This document shows positions 51,746-63,243 of a stretch of 64,000 nt of DNA, piece after piece; positions within the stretch are counted from its first letter, which is position 1, and every line of letters begins with the position of its first letter. A program made the position numbers and the translations under genes. A model generated the notes under the pieces. It was not told the origin of the DNA. It worked only from the letters and a program-made list of their open reading frames with translations, and did not search any database. The stretch is from Adineta steineri (lineage: Eukaryota > Rotifera > Eurotatoria > Adinetida > Adinetidae): positions 307,689 through 371,688 of the forward strand of contig CAJNOI010000008.1 in NCBI GenBank assembly GCA_905250115.1, written 5' to 3'.

Positions 51746-52560
51746 GAAAATCTATCGACGGTCATCAGAAAATAATTGAGCCAAGGGTTTTCGAGATCGA
51801 GGAACTCGAATAGTATTGTAGAACACGTTTTCTACAAGAAAGAGCGGAGTTAGTGTTTAGACGAGCGTTACTTGTTGGCTAAAGAGAGAATCAATCGATG
51901 CAGTGGCATCATTGATTTCAGCTAAGTTCATATGTATTTGAAGACACCTCGACATAATTAATTTGTTCATAATTTCTTTTCGATGCTTAATAAATGAATC
52001 TTTCTATTTAGATTTTTCTAATTATATTTATTATTCTTTTCTAGAATTATGGTTTTCAATATCGATTAACACAATAAGAACACTTCGACATCTTTATTCC
52101 TACTATTCATAAAAGATATTGATAGTTCTACAGCAAGTTATTTTATGACAGCTTTTGAGTCACTTGTTTGTTTGAAGTATGTTTCCTAAATAATAAAAGA
52201 TAAACATCTCAGAAAATATAAAGTTTTAATCAATAGATGTAATAAGAGGCTTAATTTTCTTGAAATTCTTTTGATAATTGAGTAAACCTCTGCTTCATTT
52301 CAATTCTTCACTTATTGGCATAGAAATAGAGAGGTGAAGAAACAAAGAAAAGAAAAATGTACAACTTCAGCTTTCCATGACCATAACATTTTTATTTACA
52401 TACTCTTCTTCTGCCAACACATTTGTCACTGACTGTATCGATAAGAACGAAATAAAAAGATGGCAACAATAATAAAAGTACATCAGTATTTTGCTTTTTG
52501 TTTGTTCGTTGCTAGTGAATTAATTTTGTTGATCACTAGCTTAGTGAAAGAACTCATACC

Positions 52561-52701
52561 GGAGTACTCAAAAAGTACTCACGCTAGAAAAGGTCACGAG
52601 AAATATGAGTACTTATGATATTTTAGTACTCGTATGCTGTATTTATCATGAACGTTAAGTGTTCAGGTACTACCAGCCAGTACTCTATTGGTACAATTCA
52701 T
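52561..52701. repeat. Cluster of GAGTACT/AGTACTC palindromic motifs
   Basis: GTACTC or GAGTAC occurs five times in 130 bp: twice in GGAGTACTCAAAAAGTACTC, then ATGAGTACTTA, TTAGTACTCG and CAGTACTC. GGTACTACC and GGTAC are variants. The density is well above expectation for AT-rich DNA. Confidence 0.5.
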
Positions 52702-52969
52702 ATACGACAATATTTGTATTAGTCCTTGATTTATTGATATAATCTGGTTTTTGATCGTGTAATAGTAACAAGATTGACATTAAAAAAAACATAACTAATA
52801 GAAACAAGATAAAATATGATACAATATTCAATATGAAAAAATGAAGAAAAGAGGAAAAAAATAAAACGATAAATAAAAAATTCTTCTCTAATTATATAAA
52901 AGATTAAATCATTCCTACTTCAATAGAATTAGTTTCCTTAATATAATCATAGCAAAAAATACAAAATCA

Positions 52970-53429
52970 TACACTCTAAAAAAATTGGTGCTCTACTGAA
53001 CCTCCAAAAAAGGTTTCGCCGTTGTGAAAAAGTCTCCAAACATGTTAAAAGTTTGAAAAATACAATAAAAATTTCTACGAAACCATTAAAGGATCTTCCC
53101 GTGTATCGGGGGAAAGAACCTTCTCCTACGAAACCTTTTTTTAAGTTCGGAATACTAGAAAAGTTTCGTACTAAACCCTAAGGTTCTTGTGGAGTTCTAT
53201 AAGAAATCCTAAAAGTTTCGTATTTCTCCACGAAACCTTTTTTTGGCGTCTGAACTTAAAAATGATTTCGTAGGAGAAGGTTCTTTCCCCCGATACACGG
53301 GAAGATCTTTTAATGCTTTCGTAGAAATTTTTATTGTATTTTTTAAACTTTCAACATGTTTGAAGACTTTTTCATTACGGCGAAACTTTTTTGGGGGTTT
53401 AGTAAAGCACCAGTTTTATTTAGAGTGTA
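52970..53429. mobile_element. MITE with about 170-bp terminal inverted repeats and TA target site
   Basis: The left arm (52970 to about 53140) and the right arm (about 53265 to 53429) are reverse complements with scattered mismatches: TACACTCTAAA at the left end against TTTAGAGTGTA at the right, and an internal block around GTGTATCGGGGGAAAGAACC repeated in inverse. A TA dinucleotide lies at both outer edges, as expected for Tc1/mariner-type insertion. The centre of about 120 bp is unique and non-coding. Confidence 0.85.
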
Positions 53430-53496
53430 CAAGAGTCGTAGTGTTCATTTGCATGATTGAGTTGGTTCAGATGGTATTGCTATTGTTGTTTCTTTT

Positions 53497-54153
53497 TCAA
53501 TAGTGCTCGTTGGCATTATTATGCCTTGTTCGGTCGGGATCGTTGATATGTGTTAAAGTTATCATGATGGAGTTGTTGATATTGATGATAATTCTGCATG
53601 GATTTGTTTTCTTTTTGTTACTTTCTCCATCGATATGCTGACGTGAAAGAGAACCAGCAATCTCATCCCACACAACGTTTACATTATCATTAAGAATCGT
53701 ATATTTCATTTGTATAAATTCTAAAACGACAAGTTGTAATGGACTCTGTAGTGGAAAAATTAAAAGTTGTATACTGACTTTTAAATAAATTTTCATATTT
53801 TCTCAACTGTATTTTATCTCCAATATGATCACCTTTTTTCATTAATTCTCTCATTAGCATTGTTGAACGTGTTAATATAGATTTAATTTGATTAGGATTT
53901 ATACCAGTAATTTCCTAAAATTGCAATAGAAATTGGATAAGGATGTATATATATATAAAAGAAGAAAACTTACTCCGTTTTTTGTATAAACTTCATTAGT
54001 AAATTCAAATGGGTTTGTTTGATTCGGTAATGTCTAGTTAATAGAAAAAATAAAGTTTTTATATGAAACGGATGTATCTATTGAATATTATTTACAACTA
54101 GTGGATTTAATCGAGAGTTCTCAGCGAAATTCTTCAACTTCTTTATTAAACAT
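53497..54153 (-). pseudogene. Unrecognised exon-like fragments (gene remnant)
   Basis: Minus-strand pieces at 54153-54099, 54033-53974 and from 53914 downwards join with GT/AG borders and read as a helical, charged protein (KLKNFAENSRLNPL, FEFTNEVYTKNG, INPNQIKSILTRSTMLMREL, VVWDEIAGSLSRQH). Downstream of about 53800 the frame that continues from the third piece stops, while another frame stays open, so a frame break or missed splice is present. No start codon region was found upstream. VVWDEIAGSL recalls Myb/SANT-like domains, but this is weak. Confidence 0.35.
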
Positions 54154-55723
54154 CTAAAAACAAATCAAAGACTCGATGAAAACATTAAACACGTGATTAT
54201 AAGCAAACGATACTGGCGAGAATAGTAATTTGAAAAAAAAGAATGACGTTATTTCAATATAAGACTCTTGTCTTTCTTCTATATACTTAAACACAAGTCA
54301 CGATGCTTTTTTTCTTATTTTAAATAACGAATGATGACGAATAATCTTATTGAACAAAACGGTTTTTTCGAAAAAATATCTAAACACATGGAAAATAACT
54401 TCAATTTCTTCTATAGAATACCAACGTTTATTTGAAGAAAAATAAAATAAACACATGGCTATTAACATCTAATTGTATAGATTCGTTTTCCTCTTCTGGA
54501 AACAATATGGTCGTTTTGTTGTCTGATAATACTGAACAAAATGGAACAAATAAAATACGTTTTCATATCTAATTACATTGTGCGAACTTTACTTTCAGAC
54601 AAAGCCAATCAAAATCATGTGCACAATCAATCAATGTTTCTATTAAGTTTCATCTTTTTTTCGCGGGATAATTTTATGTTTTGCAAGCAACATACATACA
54701 CTTTTCACTTTTTAATGAGCAAAAACAGTGTTTATGTCTTTGGAAGATCTTTGAAGATGTGCCATGCTATGTGATTCATGAATAAAAAGAATAAAAGATA
54801 GATGTTTGTTGTATTTTTATCATGAGAATTTTCGCTGAGGATACATCGACCATTTCTAGTCAAAGAATCATAAGATCATTCCTAGTGTAAGTTAACGTTG
54901 TCAAAAATGACAAGCAATATAATTTACACCTAACTGAAATGTACAATTCAGAAAAAAATTATTTTTTTATTGTAATTTCTCTTGTCAGTAAATCTGTTTA
55001 AGTTATTATAAACTACTCTTTTTTATTCTATTTCAAATGTCTGAAGTTTCACTTTTTTTGCTCTATATTGGATATCATATATTAAAACTGAAATTTTCTT
55101 TGATCGTGTAGTTTTTTACAAGGAATTATTTCATTGGACAGCAGTTTCTAATTTATTTAAATTTTGCTGTGCTATTTTAAAACTAGTCATATACTCATGC
55201 ATCATATAAAGATCGCGAATTATAATATTATAATAACCATAATTGATGGTAGATGGAAATCATGCATGATTAATTCTTTTTCTTTTCTTTGTTAATGACA
55301 AATGCAATTTTTAAAACGTCAATCTCTATCATGTACATCATGATCACATGTAGGCTTTCACTCGAAAACTAATTTAAACATCTTTTAAACTTCATGTCTA
55401 CTAATTAGCGATCAACAAGCATGTAGTCAAACTTGTATAATTCATCAAATATTTGATCATATAAAAAAAACTTTTTGCCCAATTACAATTCTCAAATAAC
55501 AAACACCACTTAACAATGTTTTTCTCTATGAAAGTAAATAAAATCATTCGTTTTTGCAGCCTATTTCGATGTTTGTTTTCCATAACAACATAAAAAAACA
55601 GTTAAAGAAAAAAACAACTTTTCGCAAGGAACTAGACATCTTTAAAAAGAATCGTTTTTCATCATTACTTCAATAGAAAATTTTACACAGTGACCCCAAT
55701 TCAAAATATCCACATAGCAAACA
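54154..55723. other. Gene-free AT-rich region
   Basis: Nothing coding recognised in 1.6 kb; the short frames at 54541-54774 and 55401-55583 have no motif. Confidence 0.5.
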
Positions 55724-57436
55724 ATGAATGAAGAAAAATCAATAACAAATGGAGCTACGGTTCCAAAAGGTGCAGTTCAAAAGATGCAAAATGTGCTTCT
55801 AATCTGGTTAGATGGTAACATTGACGAAACAAACGATGATTGTCAAAATACAATCATACAATTGCGACGGACTGTCAACGACACCAATACATTTACAGAT
55901 ATCGATCAATGCTTTGAGTTCATTGAAACAGTCATCGACCAAAAGGCATGTATGATTATATCTGGATTACTTGGACAACATTTTGTGCCAACCGAAACCA
56001 TCATGAACAAAGGGTCAAAGATTGGCACAAAACAAAGGGTGTCTTCACAGATAGCACACCCATCTGTGAAGTACTCAAATCGGCAGCTCATCAATGTGAG
56101 CCAAATGCTATTCCTATGAGTTTCGTGGAAACAAACAAAAAAGTTGGATCAATCAGATCCGTCTTTTATGTACACCCACATCATCAAAGAAACTCTATTA
56201 ACCATCAAGTTCAAACAAAACCATATCTAAGATTACATCGATTATTGTTGCAATGCTTATTAAGGTAATACAAAAGAAATCGAAAATACTAAACAATTGA
56301 AACGTAAATATCATGACAACACCCATTTACTGGTACACCTCTCAAGTGTTTCAGTATCCAATGCTCAATCGTGCATTACGAATGATGGATGGTCATATCA
56401 TCATACGTTTGGGTTTCTTTATCGGTGACCTGCATCGACAAATTGAACAACTACACCAAAAACAATATGCTGGTACAACCGCTACTGACACCTTCACCCT
56501 TTACCGTGGTCAGGGTTTATCTACAGGAGATTTTGAACAAATGATGCAAAATAAAGGTGGTTTTATTTCTTTCAACAATTTCTTATCAACCAGTAATGAT
56601 CGTGATCTCTCCTATGCTTTCGCAGAAAGTAATCAGGCTGGTCCGGATTGATTTGGAATACTTTTCGTTATGAAAGTAAATCCATCTCAATCCACAGCAC
56701 CCTTTGCTTCAATTGCTGGAATTAGCCTGTTCCAAGGAGAAGAGGAGGTCTTATTTTCAATGAATAGCGTTTTCGTATCCAGGATATTAAACAGATGGGT
56801 GGAAATAATCGTTTGTACGAAGTTAACTTGATACTAACTGTTGACAACGATCCAGAATTAAGCAAACTTACTGATTACCTTCGACACGAGAGTTTTCCAG
56901 ACAGTGAAGTATGGTACAGATTAGGTATGGTACTAATTAAAATGGGTCAATTTGACAAAGCTGAAGATATTTATCAAGTTTTACTTAATCAAACAAAGGA
57001 TGATGAAGATAAGTCACATATTTATCATCTACTTGGCTCGATTAAGAAAGATCAAGGAGAATATCAAGAAGCACTTACATTCTATGAAAAATCACTTGCT
57101 AGCTATCGAAACATTTTTCCTCCCAATCATCCTAATTTGACGATGTCCTACAATAACATTGCTTTAGTGCATTACAATATAGGTAATTATCCGAAAGCAC
57201 TTTCTTATTATGAAAAAACCCTTGAAATTCAACATCAGTCACTTCCTCCCAATCATTCTGATTTTGCTGGTTCCTACAACGACATTGGTTTGATGCATGA
57301 CGACATGGGCAATTATTCAAAAGCACTTTCATCTTATAAAGAAGCCCTTGAAATTAAGCAGCAATCGCTTCCTCCCGATCATCCTCATTTGGCTGCTTCC
57401 TACGACAACATTGGTGTGGGTGTTATTTACAAATAA
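55724..57436 (+). pseudogene. ADP-ribosyltransferase/TPR gene, frameshifted and truncated
   Basis: Coding sequence is continuous in similarity but broken in frame. The first part (55724 to about 55995) passes into another frame at about 55985-56000 and again at about 56125, giving an N-terminal region. From 56313 the ART domain begins: YRGQGL (the R of R-S-E) at about 56503, and FLSTS followed by a premature stop at 56649-56651. After a frame change come FASIAGISLFQGEEEV (the E-x-E loop) and another break at about 56775-56790. From 56795 onward the frame is intact and encodes TPR units of kinesin-light-chain type, each ending in ALxxYEKxLEIxxQSLPPxH. The last TPR stops within its first helix at 57413, where a G-rich/C-rich repeat starts and supplies the stop at 57434. 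ART domains fused to TPRs are an expanded family in bdelloids. Mono-ADP-ribosylation would be the ancestral activity; this copy cannot make it. Confidence 0.82.
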
Positions 57437-57480
57437 ATATAATACCTACGATCATATCTATCCATACCCACCCACCCTCA
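57413..57480. repeat. Paired G-rich/C-rich short repeat truncating the TPR region
   Basis: GGTGTGGGTGTTATT begins exactly where the TPR similarity ends. About 35 bp later CCATACCCACCCACCCTC forms the opposite arm. No TPR coding resumes after it. Confidence 0.7.
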
Positions 57481-57527
57481 AGATGGTTTCAATCTATTTT
57501 AGTGTCTCTGTTTATAATATCTATGTT

Positions 57528-57760
57528 TCAAACGCAAACAACAAAATCAGAACAACGAGAATTTATTTGTGTATACAATTTCAACTCATCATCTGGATTT
57601 ATATTGAGATCTTCATGAATGTAAACAGCATCAAGTCCATTTAGCTCGTTTTGTTTCATTATTGACCAACAATAACTTTTAATTCTCGATAATTGACTGA
57701 AACTTTTCTCAGCAGCAGCTACTGATATAAGCTTGTTCTGTGTTCTTGTTTCTCTACTCT
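57528..57760 (-). pseudogene. Remnant of a hAT-family transposase C-terminus
   Basis: In the minus-strand frame the stretch 57730-57600 reads ISVAAAEKSFSQLSRIKSY followed by MKQNELNGLDAVYIHEDL. This matches the hAT C-terminal dimerisation region (typically A-S-A-E-R-S-F-S-x-L-K-x-I-K-x-Y, then R-L-x-x-L, then I-x). The frame ends at a stop near 57528. Upstream the frame soon closes and no zinc finger or DDE core is seen, so only the tail of the gene is left. It sits just beyond the truncated ART/TPR gene. Confidence 0.75.
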
Positions 57761-57964
57761 TTAATCAATTTTCCGCTGCCTTTACGTGATCAGCATTTTC
57801 TCGATAAAATCGAATTCATGTTCACCTAAACTTACAATTAAAACACAAGAAGCGATTCTTTTCTTAATTCTACTCAGAAAGAATAAAAAAAGAGTGCAAG
57901 TGTGCTTCAAACGGTAGAAAAAAATACAGTTACAATTTAATTCAAAAATAAATAAACAATTTTG

Positions 57965-58009
57965 AAGGGTGTAGGTATTCTATTTCATTCACGCTAACCC
58001 TCATGCACG
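57965..58009. repeat. Paired G-rich/C-rich short repeat
   Basis: GAAGGGTGTAGGTATTC is followed by CACGCTAACCCTCATGC; the arms are imperfect reverse complements with a 15-bp loop. Confidence 0.5.
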
Positions 58010-58070
58010 GATGAACTACGTTTCGTACTACTATTTCTGAACATGGCTAAAGAAAAAGCAACAGAAATTC

Positions 58071-58132
58071 AAAGGGTGTGGGTGAAATGATCACAGTAGT
58101 TTCGCTCTCTTCTACACCCTCACCCACACCCA
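58071..58132. repeat. Paired G-rich/C-rich short repeat, well preserved
   Basis: AAAGGGTGTGGGTGAAA and CTACACCCTCACCCACACCC face each other across about 26 bp. The left arm GGGTGTGGGTG is matched exactly by CACCCACACCC. Confidence 0.75.
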
Positions 58133-58591
58133 TTCTTTCGAACATTTTTTCTTTTACCTGGAGATCGTAACTGACTACTGCTACTGGACTTCAGAATGAC
58201 GAAGTGGTACAATACGTGATTTTCTCTCATACACAGCCACATCCACACCCTTCGTAAAAATAACAGAAGTAGGTTTCTACCAACAAAAACTTTTATTATT
58301 TTTTTCTTTCTCCCTTCGCAATAAAACATGAGTCATGTGCATTATTGCGCGTTACAAAATTCGTATTAGGAAAAAACCAAGACAACTCGTTTCTTCATAA
58401 AAAGGAAATGTAAGTTGGAAACTTTTATCAAAATATTACGATATCTGAAATAAAAGCCGACGCAATAGAATATTCCAGTTGTAACCACTCATTCGTTTTT
58501 ACTCATATATAAACAGTTGCCCCTTTTACAGAACATAATACATTTATTACAACATTTATTTAGTTCTATTGTTTAACTATATAGTGTTACC

Positions 58592-59220
58592 ATGGGTAGT
58601 ATACAACGATTGAACAAAGCTCTTTGGAATAACATCACTCGACTCAAGTTATTGGAGAAACCTAGTAATCCTTATAGATTTATACTTGAACACAATCCAT
58701 TTGATGATGAAGATGACGAACAAGTTGCTGAAGAAAAAGATGAATATGTTATTAGCGGACGAATTTTTCCAAATTCAGATATTTATAAAGAAGGTTCTTA
58801 TCGGATAGAAATAAAACTAACATCAGCATATCCATTAGAAGCACCTGTAGTACGATTTGTAACTCCTATTTATCATCCAAATATTGCAAAAGATGGTAAG
58901 ATATTGAATAAATTCTGATAAAAAAAATATCTCCTTCTCGTTCAGGTACATTTTGTCATCATTTATTGAGTAATTCCTCAAAATGGAAACTAAATCGAGC
59001 AGCAACTTTGGTTGATGTTATCAAAGTTATTATAAAATTTATTGACGAACCTGATCCTGACTATGCTGTTAAATATGGTAACTAAGCTTATTTTATTTTA
59101 AATCTATTAATCAGTTTTATTCATTTTATAGAAATCGGTAAGGCATATATGCAGAACAAAGAAGAGTTTAATCGTATAACCTTGGAAATGGTGAAAAAAC
59201 ATGCATTACCGAGAAACTAA
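58592..59220 (+). CDS. Ubiquitin-conjugating enzyme E2-like protein, paralogue 1
   Basis: Three exons, 58592-58895, 58946-59077, 59132-59220; 174 residues. UBC fold: RFILEHNPF, an acidic linker (DDEDDE), the strand YVISGRIFP, then YPLEAPVVRF and the HPN motif in YHPNIAKDG. The putative catalytic Cys is in GTFCHHLL, at the position of the canonical G-x-x-C-x-x-x-L. DEPDPDY corresponds to the usual NEPNPDDP. E2s carry ubiquitin or a relative as a thioester. Departures from the family are the acidic insert and APVVRF instead of PPKVxF. Intron positions and phases equal those of the next two genes. Confidence 0.85.
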
Positions 59221-61216
59221 TCAGTAATTTATTTATAATTGGCAGATACATTGAAGTAAATATTATTTTTTTTAAAGTAAATTTTGTTAATAAATAAATA
59301 TCAATAATAAAAAAAAGATTTTCATTCAGTCTGATTTAGAATTATCCAATATTGCTGAGTGTTAGAATAAATAACTCTTTTGATATATGGTCAATAAATT
59401 GAATGATTTCCATTTGCACTTCCTTCTGAAAAGATTCGCTGTATGGTTTTAGATAAGGTGTCATTCAATTACTTTCGTTGTACATCGCAATATCTCATAA
59501 ATATACTTTTTCCAAGTTTGTTTTTGTAGGAAGTAATCATATTTATAATTAATTTCGTTATCACATACTTTTGACTCATATGAATACCTGATTGATTTTA
59601 AATTATTACTTGAAATACATTAGCAATATTAATAGCTTCTAAACGCACTGAAACGAAAGTCGCAATACTTCTAAAAATAACAAAAAAATCAATATGTATT
59701 ATATACGTTATATCATCTTCTAAAGAATTACCAAACGAATCTTTTATAGAAATAATAAAGTTTAAACGATGAATATTACTCATCTTTATGATCTTATTTC
59801 GACGGTGACATTTAATACAAAATTATTAGTATTGATCAAAATAGTATTAAAGATAGGATGCATACAAATAATAAAATGAAATATTATCATTAATTTGTTT
59901 GTCGAAAATTGTTTTAATTTCTTACGAGAAGAAAACTTGACGAATGTACTCTACATCTACATATTAATCGCTTCCTTATGTAATATGTTAATCATTTATT
60001 TTTATTTTCGTGCGTCATGTCCACTTCCTTCGTTTTCATTCACATATATATTCATTTACGTCAATATTTACTTCTCGTAGTTAGAAATAGAGCAGAGATT
60101 ATGTTTCCCTTATAAAAATATTGATTAAGACAATCGATCGGTAGTATAGGATGTAGTATCGAAATGATAATGTCGAAAGGTTCAACGAACATTGAAGTTT
60201 CTTTGAGATTGAAAACAATTAGATATAGATTGTTACACAAATTAATTTTTACTGCATGATATTGAATGATCTACATCTATCCATTCAACATGAACAAAGA
60301 ATAGTAAGTGGATAGAAACCATATATTTTACTCTGTTGGAGGTGTTAGTAATAGATACGGTTGAATGCATTATGTACATTCATACATTTGAAACTTTCAC
60401 ATGCAAAATAAGATTTTTCTTTCATAAGTGTATCTTCATCGTATCAACTTCATAGCTTAAATAAAATAATATTATAAATGTATGTGTGTACCGAAATCTA
60501 TTTATTTATTTTCTAGAAAAAAGAAGAGATAGCAAGAATAAATAAAATCTGTACTGAATTATTATTCAAATTGATACTGTGAGTGATAAGCAAAGTTTCT
60601 TACATTTAAAAATATGTAATGAGTACTTCCTTTGAGGAATTGAATCTTACGACATCTAGTGCCCTCTTCAACTAAATATGCACAATATGAGAGACAAGAA
60701 ATACTTGTTCATTGGACAAATTTATTATTGACTTATTTCAAGGAAATTTAGTTTAATTGTTTGATTTTGATATTGATAGCATAAGTTTCCCTTCAATTAT
60801 CACTAAACTTATTTAGAAGAAAATTTAATTATATTATTCTCATATAAAGCCGTACAAGTTGTAGAAGGAAAATCAATCAGACGTTTTGTTTTTCTTCCTA
60901 TGCTTTCATCGAAAAAGAGGTGTTAATGATATTCCAACTTACACTTTCGAAATTTTTGTTTTCGAAGAAATGTTCTTCTTATCTAAATATAAATATAAAG
61001 CAAATTCCTCAGGAAATCATACATTAAATTGAATTTTTCTTTCAGTAATGCATGAGATACATGTTAAAAAGAAGAGATCTTACTTGCTGGTTTTTAAAAA
61101 CTACATCATAACTAACTGCCAAGCTTTTTTGTATCGTTTTCTAAATATTTTTCTTTAAAAAATCACAAATAATTCATTCAGTTCTATTATATACTATAAT
61201 ACTTTAGATCACTAAT
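59221..61216. other. Intergenic AT-rich region between E2 paralogues 1 and 2
   Basis: 2 kb without a recognised exon or repeat; short frames at 59598-59783 and 59895-60080 look like chance. Confidence 0.5.
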
Positions 61217-61851
61217 ATGGCAACTACAGGGAAGTTGAACAAAGAACTTTGGACTAATATCACTCGACTCAAATTATTAGGAAAACCTAATACGACTAAT
61301 AGATTTATACTTGAATCCAATCCATTTGATGATGAAGACGAAGAAAAAGTTGCTGTAGAAAAAGATGAATATGTTATTAAAGGGAAAATTTTTCCAAGTT
61401 CAAACATCTATAAAGAAACTGCTCTTCGCATAGAAATGAAACTAACATCCGCATATCCAATTGAAGCACCTGTCGTACGATTTCTAACTCCTGTTTATCA
61501 TCCAAATGTAGAGTCTGATGGTAAATCATTATTACTTGAAACAAAATAGAGCGTAGACATAATGTTTTTTATATATTGAAGGTACATTTTGTCATCAATT
61601 GTTGAGTAATGCTTCGAGATGGAAACAAAATCGAACAGCAACTTTAGCTGATGTTATTAAAGCTATCGCAAAACATATTGACGAACCTGATCCTGATTAT
61701 TCGATAAATTTTGGTAAAAACTTTCTATTTCAATTTTCTCGATTAATTTTGTTGTTTTATAGATATTGGAAAAGAATTTATAGAGAATAGAGCAGAATTC
61801 GATCGTAAAGCATCCGAAATGGTACGAAGGAATATGATATCTCGAGATTAA
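61217..61851 (+). CDS. Ubiquitin-conjugating enzyme E2-like protein, paralogue 2
   Basis: Three exons, 61217-61520, 61582-61713, 61763-61851; 174 residues. It is closest to paralogue 1: same acidic linker after NPF, YPIEAPVVRF, YHPNVESDG, GTFCHQLL with the putative active-site Cys, and DEPDPDY. Exon lengths (304, 132, 89 nt) are identical to paralogue 1, so the two arose by tandem duplication. The frame is intact. Confidence 0.85.
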
Positions 61852-63243
61852 TGATCTTATTGAATTCAATATACATACTTTAAATATTTTATTGTTCTTA
61901 TATTAAGATGATTTTACTATATATGTAGCATTATATAACATGATTTCCTTTAAATTAATTGTTATCTTTCAAATCTTCTAGAATACTACCAATTTCTTAA
62001 TTCTGACCGGGACAAATCCATTTTAAAATTTTCAGTTCGAAGAAATCATTATCTTAGTAAAATACAATCAATACTATATACAATTTGATGCACTTGTCCA
62101 CATTCAATACTGAGAAAGAAAACCAATATCAGTTTATCCTATTATCTATATAGCTTTAAGTGTCGTACTAATTATTTTTACTCTAATTGGAAAAGTTAAT
62201 TCGTAGAATTTCATGTGTAAAATGTGACATTTACAATAAAATCATCTATTTGTATATAAAACATTTAGTGTGTTAAAATTATAGTTTAATCTGAATGTAG
62301 AATCTTTTCATAAATTCTATTTTTAGAATTCATTTTATTCGTTTTATAAACAATAATGTCTGTTTATTTACTCACTTCTTCTAATGTATTTGATTTATAA
62401 ATAAAAAAACTGCAAAAAAACATCTTTCTTTCGTTCTTTCGTTCTTTCGTTCTTTTCCAAGTGTAATCTGTGGAAATATCCAGATAGTCTATCATATATA
62501 TATATATAGAGATCATGTTTACGTTATGAGGGTGTGTTTAATTAAAGTTATTGGTTAGATTTATTACTTTCAAAATAAATTATTTTAACCAAGAAGAATA
62601 GATCTAACAAAGTGAGACATCGATTATGATCTTACACATAATAGAATAACTTGTTAATGAATATTCATAGTTTTTTATTCGAAATGATTATATTCTTTTC
62701 TGACTTTTGCTTTTTACTGATATATATTCACTGAAAAATAAAACACTTCAGTAATGTTGTTTTTTATACCTGGAAAGGAAAGAATGTTTTTGCATTGGAA
62801 TATTCCAATGTAAAATATGTCAACATATAAACTAGCGACGCACGTTGACTGTCTGCATTCTGTTTTATTTTTAAGTGAAGAAAAGAAAAATTTTATGGTA
62901 AGTTACATATACTGTAGAATAGAATTTTTTTCATATTTAGTTAGAAAATTTCTTTATTTTTTACATGAATATAACATCATTAGATATTTTTTATTTGAAA
63001 AATTAAAATCAACAGAGTTTGCATTCTAATAACAAGATAAAGAATGTTTTTTTCTTTTGTATACAGAGTAAAAATAACCTGGGTGCAAACATTGCCTGGG
63101 TTTCTTTTTCACGTTCTTCTTCCTTTCGTTACTTTCAAGCTTATAGATTAACATAGTACGTGATATTTTTTTTTCGTGTATTTCGTACATACAGAAGCGC
63201 TCGTAAATTGTTTTACACAAAAAGCTTATTTTTTAGATAAAAG
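61852..63243. other. Intergenic region between E2 paralogues 2 and 3
   Basis: 1.4 kb without a gene. It contains a (CTTTCGTT)n-type repeat at about 62425-62455 and an (AT)n tract at about 62493-62508. A short GGGTGTGTTT motif at about 62528 lacks a facing C-rich arm. Confidence 0.5.

Larger units (their letters stand above)
50766..52969. other. Intergenic region with dispersed-repeat fragments
   Basis: No exon recognised in 2.2 kb. It includes the element terminus at 51645-51745 and a cluster of GAGTACT/AGTACTC motifs at 52561-52701. The rest is AT-rich. Confidence 0.5.
57761..58591. other. Intergenic region with a cluster of G-rich/C-rich repeats
   Basis: Two paired repeats (57965-58009 and 58071-58132) and a lone C-rich arm (ACAGCCACATCCACACCC, about 58232-58250) lie within 300 bp. 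No exon recognised. The last 100 bp must contain the promoter of the first E2 gene. Confidence 0.55.

Noticed and set aside
62527..62537. Single GGGTGTGTTT motif as a further member of the G/C-paired family
   Set aside because: No complementary C-rich arm within 100 bp.
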